Virus record (IMG/VR): IMGVR_UViG_3300043434_000210
Span: 1-64,000 of that record
Source: a virus
DNA: 64,000 bases
Reading direction: 5' to 3' (one strand)
Positions within the stretch are counted from its first letter, which is position 1; each line of letters opens with the position of its first letter. The notes beneath the pieces were generated by a model. That model was not told the DNA's origin and did no database searches. It saw nothing but the letters and a program-made list of their open reading frames with translations. Below, in pieces: positions 54,718-63,172 of the stretch. The position numbers and the translations under genes are program-made.

Positions 54718-55514
54718 TAGATGCTACCGTATGCAGTCACGTTGCCAGTTACAGTTAAGTTACCTGATGTGTCCAAGCGCATTCTGTTTGTGCCACTAGA
54801 CCTGAACAGCAACACACCACCAGACTCAACCACTGTCCATCCACCACCTAGAGCCACTGTTGTAGCCGTGACGGTTGTTCCTGTTATAGCTGCTGGGGTT
54901 GAACCGCCGATAACTGCACCGTTGATTGTTCCACCTGTTATGGCCACGCTTGCCGCGTTCTGAGTTGCCATCGTGCCAAGTGTTGTGGCTGATGCTGCTG
55001 TTAGACGACCTTGTGCATCCACAGTGATTGTGGCTGCTGAGTATGTACCCGCTGCTACTGATGTGTTTGCCAGAGATACTGTGGCGCCTGATACTGTGAT
55101 GCCTGTGCCTGCCACAACGCCTGAAGCCAAGAAAAAGTCCGTGCCATCACAGAACACGGTTTGTGTAGACCCTGTAGGGATTGTGACACCTGAGCCAGCA
55201 GATGTTTTAACTGTTACGCCCGCGCCTGTGTTGTTACGGATGATGTATGTTTTCTCAACAGCTGGAGCGATTAGCTGACGTGTTGCTGTATTTGACCCAC
55301 CAAGAACAAGGACCGCGTTACGTGACTCATCAGGTAATCCGTTAAATGCAGTAAGCGTGTAGTTAGCGTCTACCATTGTGATGTTCACAAGGCCTGTAAT
55401 CGCCTGTTCAATCAGCGTACCCAAGTTGGTGTTGGTCGTTAAACCCCAGGTTCCGTCTTGTTCGCCAGAACCAATCATTTCTAGGCGTAGGGTTGGTGAG
55501 TAGGTACTTGGCAT
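54717..55514 (-). CDS. Tail fibre protein (ESRN-type shaft)
   Basis: 265 residues. N-terminus PSTYSPTLRLEMIGSGEQDG, WGLTTNTNLGTLIEQAITG, then FNGLPDESRNAVLVLGGSNT. This NLGTLIEQA...DESRNAVL pattern is a well-known start of phage fibre shafts. The middle has TVSLANTSVAAGTYSAATIT and the end LDTSGNLTVTGNVTAYGSI, a fibre-type repeat. It would be part of a receptor-binding structure. Its stop is adjacent to the gene at 54094. Confidence 0.75.
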   Translation of the reverse strand: MPSTYSPTLRLEMIGSGEQDGTWGLTTNTNLGTLIEQAITGLVNITMVDANYTLTAFNGLPDESRNAVLVLGGSNTATRQLIAPAVEKTYIIRNNTGAGVTVKTSAGSGVTIPTGSTQTVFCDGTDFFLASGVVAGTGITVSGATVSLANTSVAAGTYSAATITVDAQGRLTAASATTLGTMATQNAASVAITGGTINGAVIGGSTPAAITGTTVTATTVALGGGWTVVESGGVLLFRSSGTNRMRLDTSGNLTVTGNVTAYGSI

Positions 55515-55544
55515 GACTTATCCTTTATTTACTGTTTTCAGCGT

Positions 55545-56534
55545 TTAGGCCGCTATATCGCGCCAAACATCATTAGCTGGAGTGTATCTTATTCGTTGCA
55601 CTGTGGATAGAGGGGACGTAGAGAAAGCTGACCCACCAAACATCGGTCCGTCTTCAAAATCAATCGGTGCGTATGGGGTTCTAATGTCTGCCCACCCTGG
55701 GTTTTGGGTGTCGTTAATCTGCGTCCAGTTGGCGTTGTCGTCCGTGTTAATGTCTGACCAAATTAAGGGGCTTCCAACGATGCCAGTGGCACGTACGCCT
55801 AAAACAAACACATCTGCATTAGCCTGAGCCTGGACTGAACCTAAAACTACTGTGCCAAGCACGCCAGTGACGTTAACAACCGCTTTTGCAGAGACCGTAG
55901 CAGTGCCCAACTGCATGGTTCCTACCACGCCTGTTACGTTGATTACCGCATCCGCTGTGGTTGTGGCTGTTCCTAGCTGAGTTGTACCCTGAACGCCTGT
56001 TACGTTGATGTTTGCGTCTGATGTGGTTGTGACGGTTCCTAAAGCAGTGGTTCCTACTACGCCTGTGACGTTAACATCTGCTGTACCTGTGGCTTGAGCT
56101 GTACCCAAGAAGGCCTGTAATTCAAAACCAACCACCACAACATCAGCGTTTGCTTGAGTTTCTACTGTGCCTAGCTGGGTTGTGCCAAGGACTCCAGTGA
56201 CGTTTGTATTTGCATCTGCGGTTACTTGAGCAGTGCCAAGCTGGGTAGTACCTACTACGCCAGTAACGTTTACGTCAGCGTTTGCTTGAGTCTGGACTGT
56301 GCCAACATATCCAATAGCCTGTTCGCCATCTACGGCAGCCCCACTATCGGCGGAAGCTACGGCTTGACCTAGGAATGTAGTACCAACAACGCCTGTGACG
56401 TTAACTATTGAATCTGCTGTGACCTGAACAGTACCAACAAAGCCAGTAGCCTGTACGCCAGTGACGTTGACAACCGCATCTATACCCCCCGTGTCAGCAA
56501 AGGGCGCTGCTGCAAACGGAGAGAAACCTAGCAT
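55545..56534 (-). CDS. Tandem VNVTGV-repeat tail protein
   Basis: 329 residues. After FADTGGIDA about ten to eleven imperfect repeats of about 22 residues follow, each with the core [VI]NVTGVxGTTxLGT and then ADAN/ANAD. The first repeats are more divergent (GFVGTVQVT, GEQAIGYVGTVQTQ). The C-terminal part (WSDINTDDNANWTQINDTQN) has short W-x2-I motifs. This is a beta-helix-like repeat used in phage fibres or coat layers. DNA units of about 66 bp make it prone to copy-number change. Confidence 0.7.
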   Translation of the reverse strand: MLGFSPFAAAPFADTGGIDAVVNVTGVQATGFVGTVQVTADSIVNVTGVVGTTFLGQAVASADSGAAVDGEQAIGYVGTVQTQANADVNVTGVVGTTQLGTAQVTADANTNVTGVLGTTQLGTVETQANADVVVVGFELQAFLGTAQATGTADVNVTGVVGTTALGTVTTTSDANINVTGVQGTTQLGTATTTADAVINVTGVVGTMQLGTATVSAKAVVNVTGVLGTVVLGSVQAQANADVFVLGVRATGIVGSPLIWSDINTDDNANWTQINDTQNPGWADIRTPYAPIDFEDGPMFGGSAFSTSPLSTVQRIRYTPANDVWRDIAA

Positions 56535-56538
56535 TTAA

Positions 56539-56766
56539 TTACTCAGCAGCGGCTTGTAAAGGGGTTAAATCTTCAGTAGTCCAAAAGTCTTTAGCAAGCA
56601 TGATTTTAAGATGCTCTTTATTGCGAGCTACTGTATCAGCCCACTCTTGGTCATCCATGCCTTCAGGTTTGTCACCATTGATTAAAGCTACTGAATCAAG
56701 TGCTGCTGCATAGTGGCGAGCAATTTCTTCGGCTGTAGGCGAAGCCTGTTCAATAATATCTGTCAT
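56539..56766 (-). CDS. Small fibre-partner protein, copy A
   Basis: 75 residues; C-terminal WADTVARNKEHLKIMLAKDF then WTTEDLTPLQAAAE is nearly identical to the protein at 61103-61309, which lies beside the other S74 fibre. N-terminal SPTAEEIARHYAAALDSVAL, INGDKPEGMDDQEW is similar too. Conserved pairing with a fibre suggests a chaperone or capping protein for that fibre; it has no enzyme motif. Confidence 0.65.
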   Translation of the reverse strand: MTDIIEQASPTAEEIARHYAAALDSVALINGDKPEGMDDQEWADTVARNKEHLKIMLAKDFWTTEDLTPLQAAAE

Positions 56767-56767
56767 T

Positions 56768-58630
56768 TTATTTTCCTAGTTGTTGTTTAAGGGAATCTAC
56801 TTCTGCTTTTAGTTCTTGAATTGCTTTAATGCACAATGAAACCATGTTGCCATAAGCAAGAGCATCTGGACTGCCATCTTCTGCATATTGAACAAACTCA
56901 GTTAAACCAGCTTCATGCACTTCTTCTGCAATTAAACCACCAAATATTTTATCGCCATCTCTTTCCGATTTTCCTTGATATGTTACAGGTCTTAGTTTTA
57001 ATAAATCATCTAAACCATGAACAGAATCTTGAACATTCTTTTTATATTTAAGAGATGATGTTGAACGAGCAAAGCTCGCACCAGTACCAGAGCCTTCTAC
57101 AACCAAATTGGCTGCTGCAGCAGTTGTATTGGAATAGGCTACTGGGCAGAAAATAACCCCAGAGCTAGAAAGCCAAAATCTTGGATTCCCATCACCATCA
57201 CTCAAGACAATATAGTTACTTGCTGTGCGGATGTCTAAGCCACCTTGGTTGCCTGAATAGCCACCTAGAATGGTGTTTTTAGCACCAGTTGTTACAAGTT
57301 CACCACAACCATTAGAGCCGTTATAAACACCAACAAAAGTGTTTTGAGTTCCTGTTGTTGATTTACCAGCAAAGTTACCAATATATGTGCAGTTATATGA
57401 AGTTGTATTGCTGTAACCAGCTTGATAACCAATGGCTGTAATTCCAGCACCAGTTGTGTTTGAGTATCCAGCTTGATAACCAAAAATCTGATTATTAAAT
57501 CCTGTTGTAGTGCTATACCCAGCTCGATAACCTACTGCTGTATTGTTAGATGCTGTGGTGTTTGATTGCAACGCACCAGCACCAATTGCAGTGTTGTTTG
57601 AGCCAGTTGTGTTGCTATATAAAGCTAATGAGCCGTTTCCAGTGTTGTCTGCACCAGTAGTATTTCCATTTAAAGATGCGAAACCAATTGCAGTGTTGTT
57701 GTTTGTTGTTGTGGTTGCAGCTAAAGAATAAGCACCTAAAGCTGTATTTTGTGTGCCTGTAGTATTACTATATCCAGCCTGATAACCAACAGCTGTATTA
57801 TTAGATGCTGTGGTGTTGCTAAATAAAGCACCAGTTCCCAAGCCAACATTATAAGAACCAGTAGTGTTGTTATATAAAGCTGGAATAGTGCCTGAACCGC
57901 CCATTGCGATATTAGCCACACCAGTAGTATTTTTGTTTAAGACATAACTGCCAAATGCAGAAATGTTAGTTCCTGTGGTATTAGAATATCCTGATGCAAT
58001 GCCAAAAAAGTCGTTGAAAGCACCAGTAGTATTACTAAACCCAGCCTGATAACCTACTGCTGTGTTATTAGATGCGGTAGTGTTGGCTTGTAAGGCTTGA
58101 GCGCCAACCGCCACATTTAAAGCTCCTGTTGTATTTAGCCTTAATGCTTGAACACCCACAGCGGTATTTGCGTTACCTGTGGTATTGCTAGTTAAACTTT
58201 CAAAACCTAAACCTGAATTGCTATTTGAAGTGGTGTTTGCTGTTAATGAACTTATACCAACAGCAGTATTTTGGTATCCAGTAGTGTTTACTACTAAAGA
58301 ATTTCCACCTAAAGCAGCGTTGTAATATCCTGTCGTATTGCCACTTAATGTTTGATAACCAAAAGCTGTGTTATATCCGCTACCACTATTTGTAGCTGCT
58401 AAAGCACTAGCACCCACCGCAGTATTAGTAGCTACGTTACCTGCGCCACGGCCAATTGTGATACCTTGGATTGTTATACCGTTGTTTATTGAAACAACTT
58501 GGGCCGCACTGATTGAAAGCGCTGTTGTCCCATTGGTCTGTAAAGTCAGTACGCCGCTGTTATCGGCACTAGTTGTTAAACCTGAAATACCAGATATGGC
58601 ACCAGAGTCAGCATTAAGGATTACAGGCAT
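56768..58630 (-). CDS. Tail fibre A with C-terminal S74 peptidase (intramolecular chaperone)
   Basis: 620 residues. N-terminal leader ILNADSGAISGISGLTTSAD, then a long series of NNTAVGYQAGYSNTTG-type repeats resembling YadA-like heads of about 22 residues. The C-terminal part from about 523 (STSSLKYKKN, then DSVHGLDDLL, IFGGLIAEEVHEAGL) is an S74 self-cleaving chaperone with the Ser-x4-Lys pair in SLKYKK, and a terminal coiled coil LKAEVDSLKQQ. It trimerises and then cuts itself off. It is a paralogue of the fibre at 61312-63162. Confidence 0.85.
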   Translation of the reverse strand: MPVILNADSGAISGISGLTTSADNSGVLTLQTNGTTALSISAAQVVSINNGITIQGITIGRGAGNVATNTAVGASALAATNSGSGYNTAFGYQTLSGNTTGYYNAALGGNSLVVNTTGYQNTAVGISSLTANTTSNSNSGLGFESLTSNTTGNANTAVGVQALRLNTTGALNVAVGAQALQANTTASNNTAVGYQAGFSNTTGAFNDFFGIASGYSNTTGTNISAFGSYVLNKNTTGVANIAMGGSGTIPALYNNTTGSYNVGLGTGALFSNTTASNNTAVGYQAGYSNTTGTQNTALGAYSLAATTTTNNNTAIGFASLNGNTTGADNTGNGSLALYSNTTGSNNTAIGAGALQSNTTASNNTAVGYRAGYSTTTGFNNQIFGYQAGYSNTTGAGITAIGYQAGYSNTTSYNCTYIGNFAGKSTTGTQNTFVGVYNGSNGCGELVTTGAKNTILGGYSGNQGGLDIRTASNYIVLSDGDGNPRFWLSSSGVIFCPVAYSNTTAAAANLVVEGSGTGASFARSTSSLKYKKNVQDSVHGLDDLLKLRPVTYQGKSERDGDKIFGGLIAEEVHEAGLTEFVQYAEDGSPDALAYGNMVSLCIKAIQELKAEVDSLKQQLGK

Positions 58631-58857
58631 TATTCACTCACTTTCAATGTCTTTAGCTCGTCCAAAGTTTGTGCTTGGTCGGCCAGTTGTGTAATGTCAC
58701 GTAAGCGTTGTTTTTCTGCCACGATAGGCGCTGTGTCAGCACCCGTTTCTAAAGCACGTTGGAACGCTACGTCTTGGGCTTGTAATAGTGGTGTGCGTTC
58801 AGCACGTAAACGCTCTTTGGTAATTTCTTTGGCTTTGTTTAGGTTAATTGTGATCAT
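58630..58857 (-). CDS. Tail fibre assembly-type small protein
   Basis: 75 residues. NKAKEITKERLRAERTPLLQ, then ALETGADTAPIVAEKQRLRD, QAQTLDELKTL. The core RLRxxRTPLLxxxDxxF...A is a recurrent small domain in phage tail fibre gene clusters. It is a likely chaperone or accessory protein for fibre assembly, with no direct evidence. Its stop and start are adjacent to the fibre A start. Confidence 0.65.
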   Translation of the reverse strand: MITINLNKAKEITKERLRAERTPLLQAQDVAFQRALETGADTAPIVAEKQRLRDITQLADQAQTLDELKTLKVSE

Positions 58858-59114
58858 TCTTGCTCCTTAGCCGCTTGTTCTGCAAACCACGCGTCTGGCC
58901 CGATACCAACACCATCTGGGTTAGAAAAGTCAGCTTCCCATGCGCTGAAAAACTCGTGGTCTTGCGGTAAATCTTCGTTGTTCATAAGTAAATACGGTAC
59001 ACCCGCTGGTACATCTTTGCGTGCAATTTCTTCAATAGAAAGACCGCACTCAGGAGCAGGAATAACTAAAGCAATTGAGCCGTCTTCTTGTGGGTAAATA
59101 ATTGATTGAGCCAT
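58854..59114 (-). CDS. Small tail accessory protein
   Basis: 86 residues. MAQSIIYPQEDGSIALVIPA then PECGLSIEEIARKDVPAGVP and DLPQDHEFFSAWEADFSNPD. The pattern IPA.ECGLSIEEIA.KDVPAGVP is typical of phage fibre-region proteins from aquatic hosts. ATGA overlap with the next small gene. It is probably an assembly or structural factor; function unknown. Confidence 0.65.
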   Translation of the reverse strand: MAQSIIYPQEDGSIALVIPAPECGLSIEEIARKDVPAGVPYLLMNNEDLPQDHEFFSAWEADFSNPDGVGIGPDAWFAEQAAKEQE

Positions 59115-59125
59115 CTTTATTCCTT

Positions 59126-60487
59126 TTATCTAAATACCGCCACGCCCATCCACGCAAGATCAGTAGGGCCATTTGTCCACCCACCCCACGCATTTGCATA
59201 AGAAGTAGAATCATTGCCACCACCTGAACCAATATGGTAGCCGCCTGAGTTGGTGCTAGCGTTTGCACTTACAAGAACAGTAAAATTAAGGTCTGGCATT
59301 GCAGTCCCAAAGTTACATCTAAAATACCCTGTAGCTGATTTAGTAATAGAGCTTATATTGCCGCTTCCACGAATTGCTGGCGTTCCAGTACCGTTGAAGT
59401 TTACCCAAGCCTGACATGGGTAAAGACTCCGCATTGTGGACGTACCAGCAATAACGCCTAGCAGTTGACCGTTTTGAGCAACTTGGAAACGTGATGTAAA
59501 TGCTGAATCTCGAACATCGAAACAGTTGGTACCATCCCCGCCAATATACCCACCGCCAACGCTTGTACCACTTCTAAATAAACCTAACTGAGCAGAGCCA
59601 CTAGATTGAGTAATTCTTGCATAGCCGTTTGCATCGATAGACACAAAGGTGCTTCCTCCATCTACGACAGTAAGTTTTGCACTAGGGCTACTAGTACCAA
59701 TACCCACGTTACCTGTGCTGGTTATACGCATACGCTCGTTAGCGCCACCACCAGTAACAAATCGTAATTCATTTGCTGACCATAAAAGAGTAGCGGAATC
59801 AAAAGAACCACCAATAATTGAACTCCAGTTTCCAAAAGCACCATTACTTGTACCGCCTTGGGCAATAGCAAAAAATGAACCTTGGGTTGTGCCTGTTCCG
59901 CCATTTATTCTTGTCGAAACACTGCCTGTACCATCACCAATGTCCAATCTTGCTGCAGGACTACTAGTACCAATACCGACGTTACCACCCGATAACTGCA
60001 TAGCAATATTAGCAGTGGCAGACAAAGCAGAATTTAATCCTTGTATTTGAGAAACGCCGCCAGTGTTTTGGATTGTTAAGATTGGGGAGCCTGAAGCATT
60101 TCTAAATCCAGCTACATACCCAGAACCGTTGTCTTTTTCTACGACTAACCCTAACGCAGGACTCGCCGTTCCAATGCCTAAATTTCCGCTTGAATTTAAG
60201 CGCATGCTTTCCACACCACCCTCAGTGAAGGCTATTGTGTCGGCACCTGGTGAGAAGATACCTGTGTTGGTATCGCCTGTGAATGTGATTGATGGTGCGC
60301 CTGCTGAACCCAAACCAAACGCACTTGAACCAAAACTTACAGCGCCAGCAAATGTGGCTGATTGATCGGAGCCGAGCGTCAAAGCAGTAGTACCACTAGC
60401 ACCTGTCTTAAAGACTAAGTTACCATTGGTGTCGCCTGTTTGGACTAACGCCGTGGTTAGCGTGGTTCCACTGGATATGACGCTCAT
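59126..60487 (-). CDS. Tail fibre with GxVGIGTSSP repeats
   Basis: 453 residues. It starts SVISSGTTLTTALVQTGDTN and continues with LTFTGDTNTGIFSPGADTIA-type blocks, repeated SGNLGIGTASP, GGNVGIGTSSP, TGNVGIGTSSP and a C-terminal beta domain (GYFRCNFGTAMPDLNFTVLV; WMGVAVF) that is probably the receptor-binding tip. No S74 motif is present. It is the third fibre type in this cluster. Confidence 0.75.
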   Translation of the reverse strand: MSVISSGTTLTTALVQTGDTNGNLVFKTGASGTTALTLGSDQSATFAGAVSFGSSAFGLGSAGAPSITFTGDTNTGIFSPGADTIAFTEGGVESMRLNSSGNLGIGTASPALGLVVEKDNGSGYVAGFRNASGSPILTIQNTGGVSQIQGLNSALSATANIAMQLSGGNVGIGTSSPAARLDIGDGTGSVSTRINGGTGTTQGSFFAIAQGGTSNGAFGNWSSIIGGSFDSATLLWSANELRFVTGGGANERMRITSTGNVGIGTSSPSAKLTVVDGGSTFVSIDANGYARITQSSGSAQLGLFRSGTSVGGGYIGGDGTNCFDVRDSAFTSRFQVAQNGQLLGVIAGTSTMRSLYPCQAWVNFNGTGTPAIRGSGNISSITKSATGYFRCNFGTAMPDLNFTVLVSANASTNSGGYHIGSGGGNDSTSYANAWGGWTNGPTDLAWMGVAVFR

Positions 60488-60492
60488 ATTTA

Positions 60493-60720
60493 TTACTCCG
60501 CTTTAGGTTCTGTTGTTTCTGCTGCTTTTAGTGACTCTGTCAACATGCTCATGAACGCGTTGCGACCAACTTGCAGCTGATCTAGGTTGAATCTGGTTGA
60601 CGCGAGCTTGCGGTCAAGGTCCGCTACGTGGTTGACAAGCGCTTGCTGCTCTTGCGTCATGTCTTCAAATTGGTACTCAGTTCCATCGATTACTACTGGC
60701 GTTGTTTTTTTCTCGGCCAT
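60493..60720 (-). CDS. Small coiled-coil accessory protein (DUF6447-like?)
   Basis: 75 residues. VVIDGTEYQFEDMTQEQQAL then HVADLDRKLASTRFNLDQLQ, GRNAFMSMLTESLKAA. A short strand plus coiled coil; this arrangement recalls a small phage family that I remember as DUF6447. It probably helps fibre assembly. Function unknown. Confidence 0.6.
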   Translation of the reverse strand: MAEKKTTPVVIDGTEYQFEDMTQEQQALVNHVADLDRKLASTRFNLDQLQVGRNAFMSMLTESLKAAETTEPKAE

Positions 60721-60770
60721 GTCGTTCTCCTAAATGTGCCACCAAAAAGGGCTGGTGGCTTGCCCTAATT

Positions 60771-61103
60771 TTATACCGCTGGCGTTGCCCAAGGCAATGG
60801 AAGACTTACTACTGGCGGGTTAATTTGGTTCTCAATTTGCTGACCAACCGCTGCTTCTGTTGCATCTTTATCAACGCCCGCTGCCCAAATCCAGTTTAAA
60901 ACTTGGGCTTCTGTTAAATCGGCGTATGGTGTGAATGGTTCTGCTGGGTCAGTTGACACTGATTGGGTGCTATATACAGACGCGCTATATTCGCCGTCAA
61001 CACCAGAACAAGTCCAATGCACGTTAAAAACCACGTCCTGCTCGCCATCTTGCTCTGGATACTCGTCCATTGCTGTTACTGTCCATGTGTATGTTGTTGC
61101 CAT
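60771..61103 (-). CDS. Small tail-region protein with Ig/beta-like start
   Basis: 110 residues. TTYTWTVTAMDEYPEQDGEQ, DVVFNVHWTCSGVDGEYSAS, then LTEAQVLNWIWAAGVDKDAT and NPPVVSLPLPWA. The pattern TWTV...YP...DVVF.VHW...TY/YSASVY...LTEAQV..W.....NPPVV..PLPW is typical of a small conserved phage family from aquatic phages. Its function is not known; position suggests a tail or fibre accessory. The start overlaps the next stop at 61103. Confidence 0.65.
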   Translation of the reverse strand: MATTYTWTVTAMDEYPEQDGEQDVVFNVHWTCSGVDGEYSASVYSTQSVSTDPAEPFTPYADLTEAQVLNWIWAAGVDKDATEAAVGQQIENQINPPVVSLPLPWATPAV

Positions 61104-61309
61104 TATTCACTCGCTTGTTGTAGTGGTGTTAAATCTTCTGTTGTCCAAAAATCTTTTGCAAGCATGATTTTAAGGTGTTCTTTATTACGAGCCACTGTGT
61201 CAGCCCATTCAGCATCTTCCATGCCTTCAGGCTTTTCACCGTTGATTAGGTTTACGCTATCCATACAAGCTGAGTAGTGTTTAGCGATTTGTTCTGCTGT
61301 TAGTTCCAT
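61103..61309 (-). CDS. Small fibre-partner protein, copy B
   Basis: 68 residues. ELTAEQIAKHYSACMDSVNL, INGEKPEGMEDAEW then a C-terminal half nearly identical to the copy at 56539-56766 (WADTVARNKEHLKIMLAKDF). The two copies share about three quarters of positions by eye. Each lies directly downstream of an S74 fibre, so the pair looks duplicated as a unit. Confidence 0.65.
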   Translation of the reverse strand: MELTAEQIAKHYSACMDSVNLINGEKPEGMEDAEWADTVARNKEHLKIMLAKDFWTTEDLTPLQQASE

Positions 61310-61311
61310 TT

Positions 61312-63162
61312 TTATACTCCTTTTAATAAATCGATTTCAGCTTTAAGTTCTTTGATGGCGGCTACAAGAAGCGGAATTACATCAGTATAAGCAACACCCA
61401 TCATTGCTGGCGAGCCATCTTTTTCTGTTGCACCTTCTGGCGGAATATTAACTGCTTGTGGCAATACAGCTAAAACATCTTGAGCAATTAAACCTACTTG
61501 TGGTTTTTCTGATTCATCAGATTTCCAAGTGTATTCTGCTGCTCTTAATGAACAAACTTTTGTCAAACCATTCTGTATTTCACCAGTAATGTTTTTAAGT
61601 CTTTCATCAGAGTTTGAAGTCCAAGATGTGCCACCAGCAGCCAAATAAACGCCATTGGAAGAATTTTTAATAATAAAACGAGCAACCCCAACATCATAAT
61701 ATGCTTGACTTTTAATTGAACTACCTATTGAAAAGTTAATTGTGCAATAAGAGGCTCCAGTATTTCCATTGATATACCAGTCACTAGGTCCATCGGTGTA
61801 AGCTCTAGGATTACCATCACCATCACTCAAGACAATATAGTTACTTGCTGTGCGGATGTCTAGACCGCCTGTATTACCGTTATACATACCAAGAATGGTA
61901 TTTTTAGCACCGCTTGTTACCAAATTACCTGAGCCACGACCAACAAAAGTATTAGAAATACCAGTTGTTGCGTTACCAGCCAAACTACCAACAAAAGTGC
62001 AATAGCCGTTTGTAGTGTGTGAATAACCAGCCTGATAGCCAATAGAAACCATTTCGGGTGCTGTTGTTTGTGTATAACCAGCTTGATAACCCACTGCTGT
62101 ATTACTACCTGCTGTGGTATTGTTAAATAAGGCAAGTCTACCAATACCTGTATTGTTAGACCCTGTGGTGTTTGCGTTTAAAGCACCAAAGCCAAAAGCG
62201 GAATTTTCACTTCCAGTTGTGTTTGCAAATAAAGCACCACCACCGCCAAAAGCTGAATTGTTAGCTCCTGTAGTATTGCTATATGCTGTTTGACCACCAA
62301 ATGCAGCAACACTACCTGTAGTATTTGAATATCCAGCTTGATAACCTACAGCTGTGTTATTAGATGCTGTGGTGTTTGAAAATAATGAACGATACCCAAT
62401 TGCTGTGTTATTAGAGCCAGTTGTATTTAGCAACAAAGTTGCCTGTCCATAACCGCTGTTATAACTTCCTGTCGTATTGCTATTAAGAGAGTTATGACCA
62501 AAGCCACAGTTTTCAGTACCGCTCGTGTTTACGACCATTACAGAAGTGCCAAAAGCAGAATTAGCACTTGCTGTGTTGTTGCTCAAAGCATTGTCGCCAA
62601 CTGCTGTGTTGAAGTTTCCTGTTTGGTTTCCAAAGTTTGCTCGGTAGCCAACACCAACGTTATTAACGCCAGTTGTGTTGTAGTACAGAGCTTGATAACC
62701 GACGGCAGTGATAGGTGAGCCTGTAGTATTACTACGACCAGCATCAAAACCTACTGCTGTGTTATTAGACGCTGTGGTGTTTGCGTTTAAAGCTGAATCA
62801 CCTACTGCGGTATTAGAACCACCAGAAGTATTAGAAAAAAGTGCATTAATACCAAGGCTGGTGTTTGATAAACCAGAAGTATTTGTCTTTAAAGCGTTTA
62901 TACCAAAAGCACTATTTCTGCTACCAGTAGTATTAGCTACCAAAGCATCAGCACCTACAGCGGTGTTAGTAGCAACAGCACCAGCACCTCTACCTACTGT
63001 GATGCCTTGAATGGTTGTAATTGAGTTGATTACAAGGGTGTCGGTGTTGCTGTCACCAATAATTGTATTGCCTGTAGTTGTTAAGTTAACAACTGTTTCA
63101 GAGCCTGTGTTAATCAGGCCAGGTGTTGTGATTCCCGTTGTGCCGTCAAGAATGATCGCCAT
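61312..63162 (-). CDS. Tail fibre B with C-terminal S74 peptidase
   Basis: 616 residues. YadA-like repeats (ASNNTAVGYQAGYSNTTGSV, NNTAIGYRSLFSN) fill the middle. The C-terminal region from about 516 (SNSDERLKNI, then VCSLRAAEYTWKSDES, PQVGLIAQDVLAVLPQAV) is the S74 chaperone with the canonical S-D-x-x-L-K dyad and a final coiled coil LKAEIDLLKG. It is a paralogue of the fibre at 56768-58630, with a different tip-proximal sequence, so the two may bind different receptors. Confidence 0.88.
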   Translation of the reverse strand: MAIILDGTTGITTPGLINTGSETVVNLTTTGNTIIGDSNTDTLVINSITTIQGITVGRGAGAVATNTAVGADALVANTTGSRNSAFGINALKTNTSGLSNTSLGINALFSNTSGGSNTAVGDSALNANTTASNNTAVGFDAGRSNTTGSPITAVGYQALYYNTTGVNNVGVGYRANFGNQTGNFNTAVGDNALSNNTASANSAFGTSVMVVNTSGTENCGFGHNSLNSNTTGSYNSGYGQATLLLNTTGSNNTAIGYRSLFSNTTASNNTAVGYQAGYSNTTGSVAAFGGQTAYSNTTGANNSAFGGGGALFANTTGSENSAFGFGALNANTTGSNNTGIGRLALFNNTTAGSNTAVGYQAGYTQTTAPEMVSIGYQAGYSHTTNGYCTFVGSLAGNATTGISNTFVGRGSGNLVTSGAKNTILGMYNGNTGGLDIRTASNYIVLSDGDGNPRAYTDGPSDWYINGNTGASYCTINFSIGSSIKSQAYYDVGVARFIIKNSSNGVYLAAGGTSWTSNSDERLKNITGEIQNGLTKVCSLRAAEYTWKSDESEKPQVGLIAQDVLAVLPQAVNIPPEGATEKDGSPAMMGVAYTDVIPLLVAAIKELKAEIDLLKGV

Positions 63163-63172
63163 TTCTTACCCT

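Noticed and set aside
56768-63162. Regular repeats in the fibre genes as a CRISPR array
   Set aside because: Units are protein-coding repeats of about 22 residues with gradual divergence and no unique spacers between identical repeats.
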